Numbered from the stretch's first letter, positions 47,429-60,740 are shown. The stretch: DNA of 64,000 nucleotides from Platynereis dumerilii (GCA_026936325.1 JAPTHN010000001.1:100827859-100891858); one strand, 5' to 3'. Notes: generated by a model not told the origin, from the letters alone. Program-made: numbers and translations.

Positions 47429-47592
47429 TATGATTACAAATAATGGTGTATTTTCACAAGCAAGTAAAAGAATACCCAGTAAAAAGAAGTTCCCATTGCA
47501 CAGAAAAATGCAAGACATAACTAAGATTCACAGATCTCAACAAGACCAATCTGGTCAAGTAGGCTCACTGGACGCTGCCAGTGAACAGTTGA

Positions 47593-47976
47593 ATACGAAA
47601 GCAAGCCCCGGTAACAGGGTGTACATTTAACAGGCCCATACAAAATGCCACAAGTCCGTCTGGCCCATTCGGAGTGGAGTACTTATTCAAAGCAAGATAC
47701 GAAAATAGTAAGTTTGAGCCTGAGGAACAGTTTGGGACGGCCGTACATCAGGAGCAGAAGCCGGGCCACTCAGAGGATGCCTTGCCTAATTCCAAGTATG
47801 GGAGCAACTTCTTGTGCACAAGGCAAGGGGAAGAGGACCAATCCTCTACTAGCGATAAACAGCTCACAAACAGCTTACAAACAGCTCACAAACAGCTCAC
47901 GAACAGATCACAGGTCCCATTGCAACTTATCCACAATGTCATAGTCTGTAGCAGCCCAAGCAAATATGGCATTTGA
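47593..47976 (+). other. Unassigned open frame
   Basis: A + strand frame free of stops over about 128 codons. It has a Phe/Tyr/Glu/Lys-rich first half and a Lys-Gln-Leu-Thr-Asn repeat in the second half caused by the 11-bp repeat at 47867. It overlaps another frame ending at 47630. No domain, start context or splice signal convinces me, and its length is within chance. It is recorded because its first half has more even, protein-like composition than most frames here. Confidence 0.12.
47867..47910 (+). repeat. 11-bp tandem repeat
   Basis: Four copies of AAACAGCTCAC, the second with one change. Confidence 0.9.
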
Positions 47977-50900
47977 GCCATCAAATTTAAAGGCATGCCT
48001 GACATGGATCAGCTGAAATACAAGTGGCACAAGGCTGCGGGATTCCATGGGATGACTGCAAGAGATGGGGGAGATGGGGGGAGATGGGAAACACCAATGC
48101 ACCATTCCCAGCCTCAGCTACAGCACACTGGTACACAGGTCCAAGTCATTTCCCTAACTGTCTCTGCTAAGCTAGCACAAGATCTCATTTTGACAATTAG
48201 GCAAGGTGAAATATCTGCCCAGTGCTGCGTTATAATTTCCGGATCATTATACAGTAATTTGTCTGGGACTTTTAATGATTAGTCTGCAACAGCGGCAGCA
48301 ACAAGATGCATATTACCACTGGATATAGGGGCAAGTAATTAAAAATATGAAGGAAGCATTCAGGTCCACTGATGAAATGTTGCCAGGATATTAGTAAAAC
48401 TTGTCATATGAGTTGCTGCTGCTGCTGCCAGTGGTGACGTAGGAGGCCTCTCTCCTGGATACACAAAGAAAGACACAGCAACAGAGAAATGCTGATGAGA
48501 AGTGAACGGGGGGAGGGGGAAAGGGGAGGGGGGTTCAGGAAACTGTAACAATCGTAAGGCATGAAGCGGCATCAGCAAGAGGCATAACCCCAAATGTCAG
48601 TCTCTCTAGACTTTCTATCTGCACCGCTGTTGCCATAAAATTTTCATCAGCCTGTTTCGGGCAAATTCCATTACATATAGATGAGACGGTTTCTGCCGCT
48701 GTCCCTTCTTTTCCTCTCATTTACTTTCATTGTAAAACATAATTATATTTTTCCTGTAAGCCGGCCCAAGCGTCTTGCCAGAATACAATGAATTATTTTC
48801 TCTGTGTCAAATAATTATTGATTTCGTCCGCTTAGCCGGCCTGGATACAAAACAATCGATAATTTATTGCCGTCAGTAATGCGATATAGGTTGTGTGTCT
48901 TTTTTCCCTGAAATGCCATACCAGTGTGGTGCGTTTGTAAGAAGGGCCAGATTTGCAGCGAGCAATCCTTTGATACAAGCTCCGGCTTTTCATGGCTGCG
49001 GGGCTGATGAAATAATGAAGAATGCTCCACGCACAAGGCTTTGTTTTCTAAGACAAGACAATTCGCTGGGACAATAGGCCTTATCTGTGGGCCACAGCAC
49101 AACTCCTTGTGTGATATCCATCGGTGTTTTCCTCCAGCCAATCGACCCGCGAGCCTATCTCCTCACTACCTTCACGCTTTCGCCACCAAAAACTCCCAGC
49201 AACTTCTTTACTCTTTGTAAATCGCAAGATCTACTCAGGCAAATCACTTGGTCATTGTTGTTAGGGCGATTACAAGGACCGTATGCTGTAAGACACAGGA
49301 CCACCTCCTTTCTCCCACTTTCCGCCAAGCTTCTTTTCTTCCAAGCCGCTGGACTGGGGCTCTATTTCCATTCACAACCTTGAATGAGCAACAATCCAAC
49401 ACCCAAAATAAGACCCTTCTTTCTTTTTGCTTCTCTTCAATTCGATTTGCCAGGGCTTTGTCTCAAATTGTGCCAACAACTGCACATTTCCCTTTACCCC
49501 TCATACGCATGCTTCTTTACCATTCGACACTGCTGGTTGTACGCAATCCTCAAAGCGGCTTCTCCTTGTCCAGGTTGAAAGATGACCTTCCTGTCTCTGG
49601 TGTCCCTCCGATTTAGATTCACGACACACGTTCGTCCCATTCACTGTTTTTAACAATAAACTTTAGAATTCATGACATTCCTGGCGCTTTGTATTAGACT
49701 AAATTGGTCATTCAGTTTGGCCTCCTGCCCCCCGGAATGGTCAATTGGACATTCTTGAGATGACCAAACATTTGATTACTCTAATAAGGAGACAGTGGGC
49801 AAATCGTCTTAAGTGAAGAGAAAAAGACTCTCAGGGTAAGAGCTTTGAGCGGTTTAAGATGTTTAAGGAATAATGTTGGAGATAGTTTGGCCCGGAGGAG
49901 AAGAGACAGCCGGAGGGAATGAGGGATGGAGGCATGATGGAGCCTGGCAGTTGGCCTGGGTATTTTGCATCAATAGGTCATGTGCAGCAGAAGCACAGGT
50001 GTCCTGTTATTGTTGATGTGAGATTTGTGGGCAATTTCTTCCTATCCTCTCAGCGACTGGACACATCTGTGTTGCAGGGCAAAGTCGACTTCATAATCAT
50101 ACTCAGAATGCTTGAATGACCACTGACCTTTAGTGTCCACTCTCTGGTCCACTCTGTGGTCACTTTCTGCTCCCCATTGTGTCCTAGCTGCATCTCCCTG
50201 TGGCTCTGTCACCCTATCCTCCACCAACTCCTGCCCTAATGTATCTCTGGTCTCTCATGTCTGAATTAGCTCAATATACTCGCCTGACCCCCTTGCCCTT
50301 TTTCTCAATTCTTCCCACCATTTTTATTGCCTCTCCAGCAGAATCCAGCTCCATGGGCCTTTGACCTTTTGTGTGTGTGTGACCGTTTTCCTGAACACCA
50401 ACTTGTCTCTCATACCTCACCGCGCCCTGCTACTTTCCACCAAAGCGGTTCACTTTGAGAATCGGATTTATCACATTCACACCGGACCGGGCCCAGCGGT
50501 TCTCCTGAGGTCCAATACATTTGAGCGAATTAAGAAGCCCCGAAGAGAAATGCTGAAAAAGGCAACGTTTAATAGCTCTGTGGATGCCGCGGCTCACTCC
50601 GCTTATTCCATTCGGAGGCTTGAACGGAGCTGCTATCAGCTTCAAGTGGCGTGTTTTCAATTGCCTTTAATGTTTGCTATCTCAGGGACTTGAGGCGTTT
50701 AACACACGTGTTGGGTGGCTCCACAGCCAGCAGCAATATGTCTTCCATGCAAAGGCTACGTTGCTGATTCCTGCTCAAGCAAACCAACCAGCCTCTTTAA
50801 CAGCTTCTCTCAGCACCAAGTAGGAGAAAAAAAGAAAGAATAAAGCAGATGGATTTCCCCACAAATTGAATGAGAACTTAATTGTGTGAGCAAACAAACC

Positions 50901-52110
50901 GCCATTCAAATTTTGAGGCACTTTTTTCAGCAAGCCGGTGTCAAAGCGCCATTAGTTTTTGTCAATTTCAGCTCATTGCTGAGGCAGCCTTTATGGCTTC
51001 ACGCCAATCCCACAATGAACTAATTAAGACACATTAGGAAATCTCTCTTTCAAAAAATTACCGCAAAATGGCTGCTGTAATTAACACCGGGATCCATCAT
51101 CATTTAAATTCCATCTTAAACGCGACTGGATGAAGGCATCTATAATTCATCAAGCCAAGACACGACAGAAGGGTATTATGAAATATTTTGATGTATGCTC
51201 GCAATTTGCGGGCAGATTTAGGCAGAGACGCTACCTTGAGTTGCAACCATGTGCCAAATTAAATCTTTTGAAATTAATTACTGAGCCAGTGGCTGCTGAG
51301 GATGCCGCAGGAGCTAGTGATGCTGAAGCATGAGTTGGGAGGAAGGATGCGGATGGTGGGAGAGTAAGGGATGGATAGCAGGCTGCTGAGCTTGCATCGC
51401 TAATTCTAATCTATCACATGATTATTGCAGGATGGGATTGGGCTCTCGCCTCACACATCACTGAGTGGGATTACAGACAAAAGGATTAAAGCAGAATAGT
51501 CTGACAGAGCTGCTGCTGCTGGGTTGCAGGGCTGACAAAAACAGAGGGTGCTAAGACAAGGACGGGGCTGGTAGCTTGGGATATCATTGATTGTCTTATG
51601 AAGGGAGAGTTTCACAAGATAAGAACGGCACAGCATTGCTCAATACGACCAGCTTGTCGGATATCAACGTATTGACACATATCAATATGCTAAAGGTCCC
51701 TCTAGTGAGCAAACGACAAACACAACACAGCCCCTTGTCTCGGGCTCACAACATCAAGGCGCGACATCAGAAACTAAGTATTGCTCATCTCGCGGCATAT
51801 GAAATTGCAGAATACGATCTGACCACACAGATGAAGAGACTCGTCATGTTCTGTCCTACACCGAAATCTCTTCGATCTGGGCTTAAGCTTAATCTCCTTA
51901 TGAAAACTGGACTATAAATCCATATAATCACCTGCAGCAGAGCTGAGCCTCAGCAGCAGGCATCACATGGCACTTGCACAAGTCTCAGAAGTGGCCAGTC
52001 AAGCAGTACACAATGCACACAGGTGGCTGTCACACAGTGTGTGTGGACCAAGGGTGTGGACCAAGTGCAAGAATTAAGTACCACAAGGTGCCACCATGTG
52101 CCCACCACTA
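47977..52110. other. Unique region, possible conserved noncoding block
   Basis: No exon recognised. Frames reach 122 codons on the + strand (49248-49616) without any domain. The part from about 48.6 to 51.3 kb is complex, with TAATTA words near 48745 and 48810 and ATTA cores throughout. It resembles conserved regulatory DNA. CTG runs lie at about 48414-48427 and 51510-51521. Confidence 0.38.
48508..48533 (+). other. Potential G-quadruplex motif
   Basis: Guanine runs at 48508-48513, 48515-48519, 48523-48526 and 48528-48533 have loops of one to three bases. This is the tightest G-quadruplex candidate in the window. Confidence 0.65.
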
Positions 52111-52317
52111 CACTGTAAAATTTGAATTTTGAGTCAGCTTAAACGACTGAGTGAGATGGTTGCACAATTCCTTTGAGCTAGCATTTCTTATTGTGTAAAG
52201 TTATAACAACAGACAGATTATCATAACTTAAAACAACAAGCTATGTCAGCTCAAAGGAATTGTGCAACCATCTCACTCAATCATTTAAGCGGACTCAAAA
52301 TGTCAAATTTTACAGTG
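52111..52317. mobile_element. Palindromic MITE, family 2
   Basis: A 207-bp copy with intact termini and TA on both sides (52109-52110 and 52318-52319). The arms match the copies at 44539 and 47222, with a few differences in the left arm near the centre. Confidence 0.93.
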
Positions 52318-54838
52318 TAGCGCCTTGTGTCCACAGGTGCAGAGTATTCTACTATGTGTGGACAGTCCACTGTGGATGGTAGTGAGACATATCTTCAGTG
52401 GTCAATGAAGAAGCAACCATACATTGATTGCCACCTAATACCATCTTGGGGTCAGTTTGGGTCAATCATCGGACAATTGAAAGATGACCGAGCGGACCAA
52501 CCCTTCTGTTGGTCAGCCTAAAACTAGATACCACCCAATAGTGCACTAATAAAGAAAAACTGGCAAACAATACCAGAGTAAACAAGAGGCACATTAGTGG
52601 CTCCAAAAGCAAGCAATGGTCAAATAAAGGCACTAACCGCAATGATAAACAATGTCAGCCAAAAATGTGAAAGAGAGTGAGAGAAAGATGGCTGCATGGG
52701 CGAAATGTCCCGAAGTCAATCTTTCTGATTCATGGGGCTTGGTTGTGCGTGCTTCACACTCTTTGGGGCTGAGGGTGAAATGTCTTTATTTGCCGGTGAA
52801 GTGCTATGTAACATTTGCATTGATGGCAGCCAGTCTGATAAAGCTTGCCATTGTGAGAGAGCCCATGGCAAGGTTTTAGTTGCTTCAATAAGAAAATCTA
52901 TGGGATGCTTTTATGTGAGGAGCGGTGTGTGAGATGTACCGCCAACAGCCCATACGCCACTTGAAACATTCCCTCTGTCTTTGATGTCTATGGACTGTAT
53001 TTTAATTCACAGCGCCTCCTCCTCCCTCCTTCCCTTCTCCTCAATTTGAGAGGAGCAAGAGTATCTTTGAAGGTGATTCATAATTAAACGCGCTCGCCAA
53101 GAGTAGCGAAGCGAGAGATCGATGGAAAAATATGCCCTCTAAAGAGGCTCGTCATCGTGTGCCAGGCGCTCGGATCACTCCAAGCCAGTCCGCGAGAGGG
53201 CCCACAATCCTTCCTTCCGGCACACGTGACGTAGCCTTCCTCCCCAGCCTATTGACAATGTCTTTGCAGCGATTTGTGTCCAGCATCTGCAGTCCCCGCC
53301 CAACGTGATTTCATTCAATTATCCTCCTTAATCCATCATTCCGTCATTTGTTCGTGGTACGCATTGTGACGTCATCAAAATGCGTTCTAATCGCCTCAGC
53401 ATTGTAACCACACAATGGTCTTACTGTCAACTTTGAAGACTTCATTCCAAAAGCCTTCAAAAACCGATTAAGGAGCTTAAGGTGGGAGGAAAAAACCTGA
53501 AACTGAGAAAAACATGAATCATTCCTGTGCCATGTATCATCTGAAAGAATGCTAGTCTTTGGCAGATTGTTATGGATTGACAACATATCGCCGTCACCAG
53601 CTGCAGCTGTATATTTCTTTTGAGCCGCGCAAGAATTTTTGGCATGATGTGACTGCAGATCTGCCGCTAGTCCTTTCGGAAGACTCCAGATATCTTTTTG
53701 CTGTCTGTCCGTCTGTCAAGTGCGAGATCTGTGAACTGCCGGGCTGTCACATCCAGTCACTTGGCTTCGCGTCATCACTGTCACTAAGGCAGAGCTATGA
53801 CAAGTCCCAGCCACGCATGCCTGACCATCATATCTCATTAAATCATACCAAGTGAATTCGGAGAGCCCTCACTGACACATTCCTCCTTGTCTTCCGTGCT
53901 CATTCCCTTGTCATTAGCGAATCGCGACGCCATCAAGAATTGTTAACTCAAGTTACGTCGTGTCAGGTGACGAGTTAGCAAAAGTTCGGCTAATTCTCTC
54001 AGCCTCGATTCAAGAAATCTTCCACAGATTCCATCACTAGGTTGTTTAAAAAAGAGGCCAAAAGCATAGTTGTAGTATAGAGAAAAGTTAAAATCCTTGA
54101 AGAGACATGGGTTCAAATCTATCAGCAACAGCCTCAAGCCAATATCAGACCAAAATTAGCACTCACATTGTCTACCCAACAGCACCAGACATTCTCTTAC
54201 AACCAATAATTACCACCTTATATTGTTCATCATTTTTCACTAACCTCATTTGGGAGACTAACAAACAATGATGATGCTCATGGACTCCTTGTTCTGAAGG
54301 TTAGATGACTACAGAGCAGCAAATTTGCCAAATACTATGCTCAGAACCATATTATATTTTTTGGCTTTGCGAAAGACAAAGGAATGCGTTTCTCTTAGAG
54401 AAGCTCATATGCGTAATATGTGTCATTATGTGAGCAAAGTTTAGAAATACACTGATGAGTCACTTAAGCCAATTTGTGAGATGGTTGTAAGGCAATTAGT
54501 GAACTATAAGAAGAAGGATGAGAAGAGAAATGCAATTGAAAGACTGGGATGACCTACGATTCCATTAGGACTGAACTGAGTTCATCAAATTAAGACACAA
54601 CTTGGCAGCAGCAAGTGGAACGTAGGTCAACAAGACATTCACCTGACATGATCTTTACATCCACTATGGAAATGGACAATAGGTCGTTTAGTGTCCGTTT
54701 GGATGAACAGGAGTCCTTGGTTTGGAAAGAAGGACTCTTCACTCTCTAGCTCGCCAGGTGGAATTTGTATGGTTAAAAGCTTGGAGACTCGGAGGTAAAT
54801 TTGGAAATTTGGAAAATATTTGAGATTTCCCTCTGGTA
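52318..54838. other. Unique sequence, possible conserved noncoding block
   Basis: No exon recognised. The part from 52.7 to 54 kb is complex and balanced in composition, with a perfect CRE word at 53367-53374. The remainder is AT-rich. Confidence 0.38.
53367..53374. promoter_or_regulatory. Perfect CRE palindrome
   Basis: TGACGTCA, second occurrence in the window. A CACGTGACGT word (E-box overlapping a CRE half-site) lies about 140 bases upstream, near 53223. Candidate CREB/ATF site only. Confidence 0.25.
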
Positions 54839-55044
54839 CACAGTAAAATTTGACTTTTGAGTAAGCTTAAATTATTGAGTGAGATGGTTGCACAGTTCAT
54901 TTGAGCAGACATAGCTTGTTGTTTTAAGTTATGATAATCTTTCCGTTGTCATAACTTAAAACAATAAGCTATGTCAGCTCAAAGGAATTGTGCAACCATC
55001 TCACTCAATCATTTGAGCTGACTTAAAATTCAAGTTTTACAGTG
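54839..55044. mobile_element. Palindromic MITE, family 2, inverted centre
   Basis: A 206-bp copy starting CACAGTAAAAT and ending TTTTACAGTG. Its central loop (GATAATCTTTCCGTTGTC) is the reverse complement of that at 44539, so it lies in the opposite orientation or its loop has flipped. TA precedes it; AA follows. Confidence 0.9.
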
Positions 55045-57782
55045 AAATACACAATGAAAATGTGCCTATACTACTGTAAATTTATTAAAACAATTTTCGC
55101 CAATCTTCATCTGAGAATGAGACAAATTTCTCCTGGCTATGTATATGGTGGATGATATGATCATATGATGAACGAGGATATTGATCCACTTTTTCATTCT
55201 ATTAGAAATACACACTGCATGAGTCAACAATGCCATTTATAATCCTCATGCGATAATGCCATAATGTATAGTATTGAGGCAGAAATTTACATATGTACGA
55301 GGGCTGTGGGGGGATTAACTCGAGGAAAGCAATCAATGCAGGGATGTTGCTGATGGAGCTGATGCTGATGGGGGATCCTTGACATGCCAGGGCAACTTAT
55401 CAATGCCCGATCCAAGTACAAAAGCTTATTATACGCACTGTAGACTGACACCAGTTTGGTTAATACCGGATTATTGGCCCTCTCAATAGACACAGCCACC
55501 TAACAGGCCTTCAATGGGATAGCAAGGGATGCCATGGGATGGCAGATTATGAGCAGGAGTCTCTTTAGACAATCACTATTACTTGATGGCAATGACTCTG
55601 ACAAGACCATCTCCTAGTAGACCCTTGTTGCAGGCCCAGCCATCAATATCATTAGACAGCAATCATGAAACTTTATCGATGCTTCTGGGCAAAAATCACT
55701 GGCGGAGGCAATTGCATGGGCGGCCAGACTTCAGCAACAGAGCATCAACTCATCTCTCTTCCTCACCAAACTGAATAGTAGGAATCGAACTGCAAAATTA
55801 CTCTGCCTCCGGTATAACTACACCAGCATGTAATGAATGGACAATATGACTAATAGCAATTGGAAACACTTTCAACTGGATAATAGCTCCGTTGCAACGA
55901 CTGCTAACGAGTTGTGTTACGTGAAGTTTAACCACACTGCCTTTGTGCTGCCATTAAGGGAATTTAGGTGTGGCCATGGTTATGTCATAGTGTCATTTAT
56001 ACATTAATGGTTTCAGTCGATATAAGCCGATGGCCTCCATTACATCACAATGATGCTTAGTGGACTTAAACAATGCCATGATACTCATGCTAAAGGTAAT
56101 TAAAGGGACATTTATCATCAATAATAATATCAGATGACCATATCGAAAATCTCTAATTAAACCACCGAGACCTTTGTACTGTTGATCCAGGCAGATTGCG
56201 CGACCCTTTGTCTAAGGACAATGAAGTTCAATCTGCCAACACACTGGTTGCACCAGGGGACATGCTTGTTCTTTTATTCTGGCTGTAAATTACGTGGCCC
56301 CATATCATTACAAAGTTAGGACGACGCCAAGAGAGGACAGGGGACCTTGAGATATGAGGAGTTTGAGAAGTAATAAGGAGTTGCCACAGAAGAGACCTTT
56401 TTTCCTTTTTTCATGAACCTCTCATTTTGCAAGCACTTCAATCATTATGATGTAAAAGCTCCAGAAGCCAGTGGCCTCTTGCTAGAGCCAAGCACAATGT
56501 TTTAACTCAGCTTGCCTAATTTCCTGTCCACTAGAAGGTTGTGAGGGCAAGGAGATGGTTTGCAAAAAAAAGCCTTAAGTGATCTTGAGGTGGCCCCTGT
56601 TCCTGCCATATGGAACTGGAAACACTATGGTGACTGCAATCAATGAGTTAATAAGGCACTGCATGTTCCTGCAGACTTCAAAACATAGCACTCCCCGGCT
56701 CTGGTGGCTGTACTGTTTGAACGTCTGTGGGGTTCAAACTAAACATGGCCCTTTATTGATTGGCACTTTATGACACCTATTGGTTGAAAATTTAGGGCCC
56801 CTGAGCGGCTGTGTCCTTAGGAGGCAACTTAACCTAGCTGGCCAGCCGGCTTTAATGTTTCGCTGGCCACAAAGGCTTCATAGAGATTTAAAACTCCACT
56901 TGAGGGCTAGCTGGCCCAGTTCAAAGGGACTGGCAAGTTCTGAGGCAAGATGCTAAGATCTCAGCAACCTTCTTGTCTGGAGCGATGTAATGGTAAGAGT
57001 GTCTCCTGGTTGGAGCTTGCTCTCCTTCTCTCCTGTTCTCCTTCTCTCTCCCGCTCTTGCTCTCCTTTCTGCACTTCCCTCCCTGTGCTGTTGGAGCTGA
57101 TGATGATGCTGGTGAATCAGGGATCATACATCTGATGCTGCTGTTGATGTGCTGTTTATAAGATGTTCACAACCTTATACAAGCTGCTCATTCATATGTA
57201 GTACATAGACAATCATAGAGCAGTGTGCAGTGCTGTGCACTGGTTGATGTCTCATCTGCCTCCCCTGTTGCCCTCACCTTGGCAGACCAAAAGCCCTTCG
57301 CAGGAGCCACTTGAACCGCTTGACAGGGTGTAACACTCACTCGGCACTAAACCATGGCATTGAGTGTTTCTCTGCGGCACAAGATCACACGTTTCCTTCT
57401 TGCAGGTCTTGTGTGTCACACTTGCACTAATGCCATGGAGCGTGCATTTCAAGTAGTCACATCTCTGCCTGGCCACCTCTGACCACTCATTAGCCAACAC
57501 TCGAGGATGAGGCCCACACCCCCGGGCCCTTTCCTCTACACACTCTGTCCATCAAGGCTCTTACTCACTGATACTTACTCTGTGATACTCATTCTCATCA
57601 GTGGCTTAAAAGCTCATTGCATTACACCAAAGAAAACACTTATACACTTACATCGAATCAACCGAAATTAGGCCCTTGAAAGATCAACCAACACACAACT
57701 CAAACAAAAAATGTTTTATCAATAATCCCGGCCATATAGTTGATAGTTTTCTTAGACATTTTCCCCCTCTTTCTGTACTTTC
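55045..57782. other. Unique sequence, no gene recognised
   Basis: No exon recognised. A pyrimidine-rich stretch of CTCTCCTTCT phrases lies at about 57005-57075. The part 55.9-56.9 kb is complex and may be conserved noncoding DNA. Confidence 0.4.
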
Positions 57783-58042
57783 GACTCACAAATTACTCAC
57801 CTTTCAGGAAATTATAGAAATCAGTAAGCTCCAGCAGCCAGCGAGAGTCATAATACCAAATTTTGGTCAATGTAAGATCACCTCGCATACATGTATCACC
57901 AAATTATCAATACAAAAATGCCTTTTTTTTTTCTTTTTTGCTACGTCACCACATGTTCTAACTCACAAACTACCAACCATACAGGACATTATAGAAATAA
58001 TTAAGTCCAAGCACCCTCTAAGAGTCATTACACCAAGATTAT
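57783..58042 (+). repeat. Diverged tandem duplication, period about 177 bp
   Basis: Positions 57783-57864 and 57960-58042 align over about 81 bases with roughly three quarters identity by eye. Shared words include ACTCACAAA, ATTATAGAAAT and AGAGTCAT. Both copies are open in the same + strand frame (57676-58107) and give related peptides (T-H-K-L, I-I-E-I, R-V-I). Differences fall in all codon positions, with more replacement than silent changes, so coding constraint is not supported. Confidence 0.75.
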
Positions 58043-60740
58043 TACCTGCATCCCACTTGTCTATTCCTCAGCATTACATTGCGGATGACAACTTTCCCAA
58101 ATCGTAAATCAAGAAGAATTTCTTTGCCCTTGGATGGTTACGCCAGAGGAGCTCTGAGTTGCCTATGCCCATGCTATTACCGTTTCATAAAGCATTTCCT
58201 ATTTACAATTCAAAGAGGGCCATTTATAATATGTCCTTTTCTATCTTATTGATCTGAAGTATCATTCTGGAAGGGCCCCAAAAGTGAAATATCTCCTGGT
58301 AGCACATAAGTAAACCAAATACTGATTCGATTGCAGCGCAGCAATTTCTCTCTCTGCCAGTCATATCTGGAGCATCGTAGCTACAGGAAAGGCTCTTTTA
58401 CTTTCAGCCTTTTTTCTTGGCCAGTCAATGCAGCAGAAATCAGAGCAAATAAAAGTCCCCCTAATGGCAGCTCTAGCAGTTCCTTTTAAGTCACTTGAAG
58501 ATGGTGCATAAAAAGTGTTAAGGCAGGACAGTAGCGAAGAAAAATGTATTATGCCGTTCTGATCAGTGGAACTGCCTTCATTTATTGTTCAGCTATGTAT
58601 ATGGAAGATCGATAACGTCTGGTCTTAAATCATATCTCCTTGCCTCAACTTATCATACAGCAGACACTTTAATTGGCTACCGTCTACCTCCACCCCTCAC
58701 AATCTCCACCAAGGAATCTATCATTCTGCCTCTCCTTCTCCCTCTCCTTCTCAGTCTATGGATTAGTTTGACAATGCAGATAGGTTTCTAATACCAGAGC
58801 CTGTACTGCATATATTCCACATAACTATTTGCCTTGCATCAACTTCCATTCACCAGAGGCAGAAATATTTCGCAACAACTCGCGTCTTGTAAAAGGGCGG
58901 CGGAGCCGTCCGACGACAGCAAAGACAGAAAATGCAATTCGCGACAAGAAGAAAAACAGAATATGTATTTGTAGTTCTTGTTCCGTGCTGTTTCTTTAAA
59001 AGGACACAAGCCACGGTAACAGAGTAACAACAACTCAAGGGAGAATAAAGAGACTTCCATTTCAATCATTTCATAGGAAATAGTTCACACAAAGCGGCTA
59101 ACAGGGCCCCAAAGGGAAGCTCTACACGTCAACCCACAACCGTTCACCGCTGGAGGTCGACGAAAGTTCAAAGTAGAAACTTCACCATACATATTTCATA
59201 GGGCTTCCCTTCAACTCACTTGAAATGTCGTTTTAAGAAAGGCTTCCTGTTTTTCTATTGCTTTTATCAGATTTTACTTTGCCCAATAAAAGTACAAGCA
59301 GATGACGACAAAACCTGCTCCTATCAAATTACCAGAACACCTACAAAACGTGGACTATTGCTGCCACTGCTGCTGCTGCTGCTGTTGATGAGGCAAATAA
59401 AAAAAGGATGGAGAGAAAAAAAACATGAAAAGAACAGGCGGTTGGAGCAAGCAGGCGGCAATGGCAGAGCATGGTGATTGCTGGATGAAAATTGCTCCCC
59501 TAATTTTCCATTTCAAGCGAGAGGCCTTTGCAATGTAATGACTCTGGTGACATGCACGTCGTTTAGTGGCTTGGCTCCCTTTCAAAAGCCCCCTTCAAAA
59601 CATGTGTTGAGATGGAAATAAAACTAAACGTAATGACCCTCATGACGAAAATTGCACAAAACATCTGCCCAAAAGAGCCATTCATTTAAATGAGTGATTT
59701 AAAACTCTTCGCAAAGCTTTGCGAAGCTTTGCGAAGCATGTCACATCCCGGCTTACTTAGCATGTCGTAAACACACATCTGTCACAGGCAAAGGGGTGGG
59801 GGGAACAAACATTGTTCTTCAAATGAGCCCTTTGTGACAAGCAAATGAGAATCAAAGACAATCAGGAGCTACATGAAAAGCAATTCTTACAAATTTTCCT
59901 GCTCCTGTTGCAACCTATATTATCTCTTTGGAAACAACAATAAATCAGTCGAACGGCGAAAACATAAATTTTCAGAAAAGCAAACACAGTTCATGAGAAG
60001 CGACATCCATCTTCCTCAGGCTTCAGTTCACTCTAATCGATTCTTTATTGTCAGGGAGAAACAAATATTTGCTGCGAGAAAGAATTCCTACAATCTGCTG
60101 TAACAGCATCGTCTCATTTCCTTTTAATTGCCACCGTCGCCGCAGTCGCTCGCTCGTTGGGCTTGTTGGAGGAGCATCGTTTAAACTTGAGATGTTCAAT
60201 CTGCCAGAAAATTTCACACTTTTTCCTCCTAATTAAAATGACGCTTGGCAACATGCCACGAGGAATTTGTTTAAGGAGAAAATTGCATTTGACAACAGGG
60301 AGGAAAAGAGATGCTTGAGAGGTTGAAAAAACATACAACATGAGATGAGGATGGAAATGAAATAAAGAGATGGATGAGAAATGTTGGGGCAACTGCACAG
60401 GGCCCAGAAACAGCAGCAGTAGCAGCAATAGCAGAAGCAGCAGCAGAAGCAAGTAATTTGTCCTGAGATGCTCAAATTGAATTAAGTCTGATTTGAATCA
60501 TTTCAGCCTGGAACAAAGACAGCAAGACTCGGTCTTGCCTGCGTTAATCGCATAATCTGACAAACATACATTGCGGGCCCAAAACTCATTAGGGAATATT
60601 GTGTCATAAAATTCAGCAGGGGAGCCCAACAACCAGCCCTCTAATTGTGTTCCACAGCCTTATTGGCCCAGACAATTAAATCACATTCCTACTACTGCTT
60701 GTTAAAATCAATGTCATTTGCCTTACGTCCAACATATATA
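58043..60740. other. Unique region, possible conserved noncoding block
   Basis: No exon recognised. The sequence is complex and ATTA-rich. Short CTG/CAG stretches lie at about 59365-59390 and 60410-60451, and CTCCTTCTC phrases near 58728-58755. Confidence 0.4.
59707..59736. repeat. Short perfect palindrome with repeated half
   Basis: CTTCGCAAAGCTTTGCGAAG (59707-59726) is a perfect 20-base palindrome. Its right half, CTTTGCGAAG, is repeated at 59727-59736. A dimeric DNA-binding protein could fit such a site, but none is known to me for this word. Confidence 0.7.

Noticed and set aside
54100-54130. B-box-like GGTTCAAATCT
   Set aside because: No A-box at a suitable distance and no cloverleaf potential.
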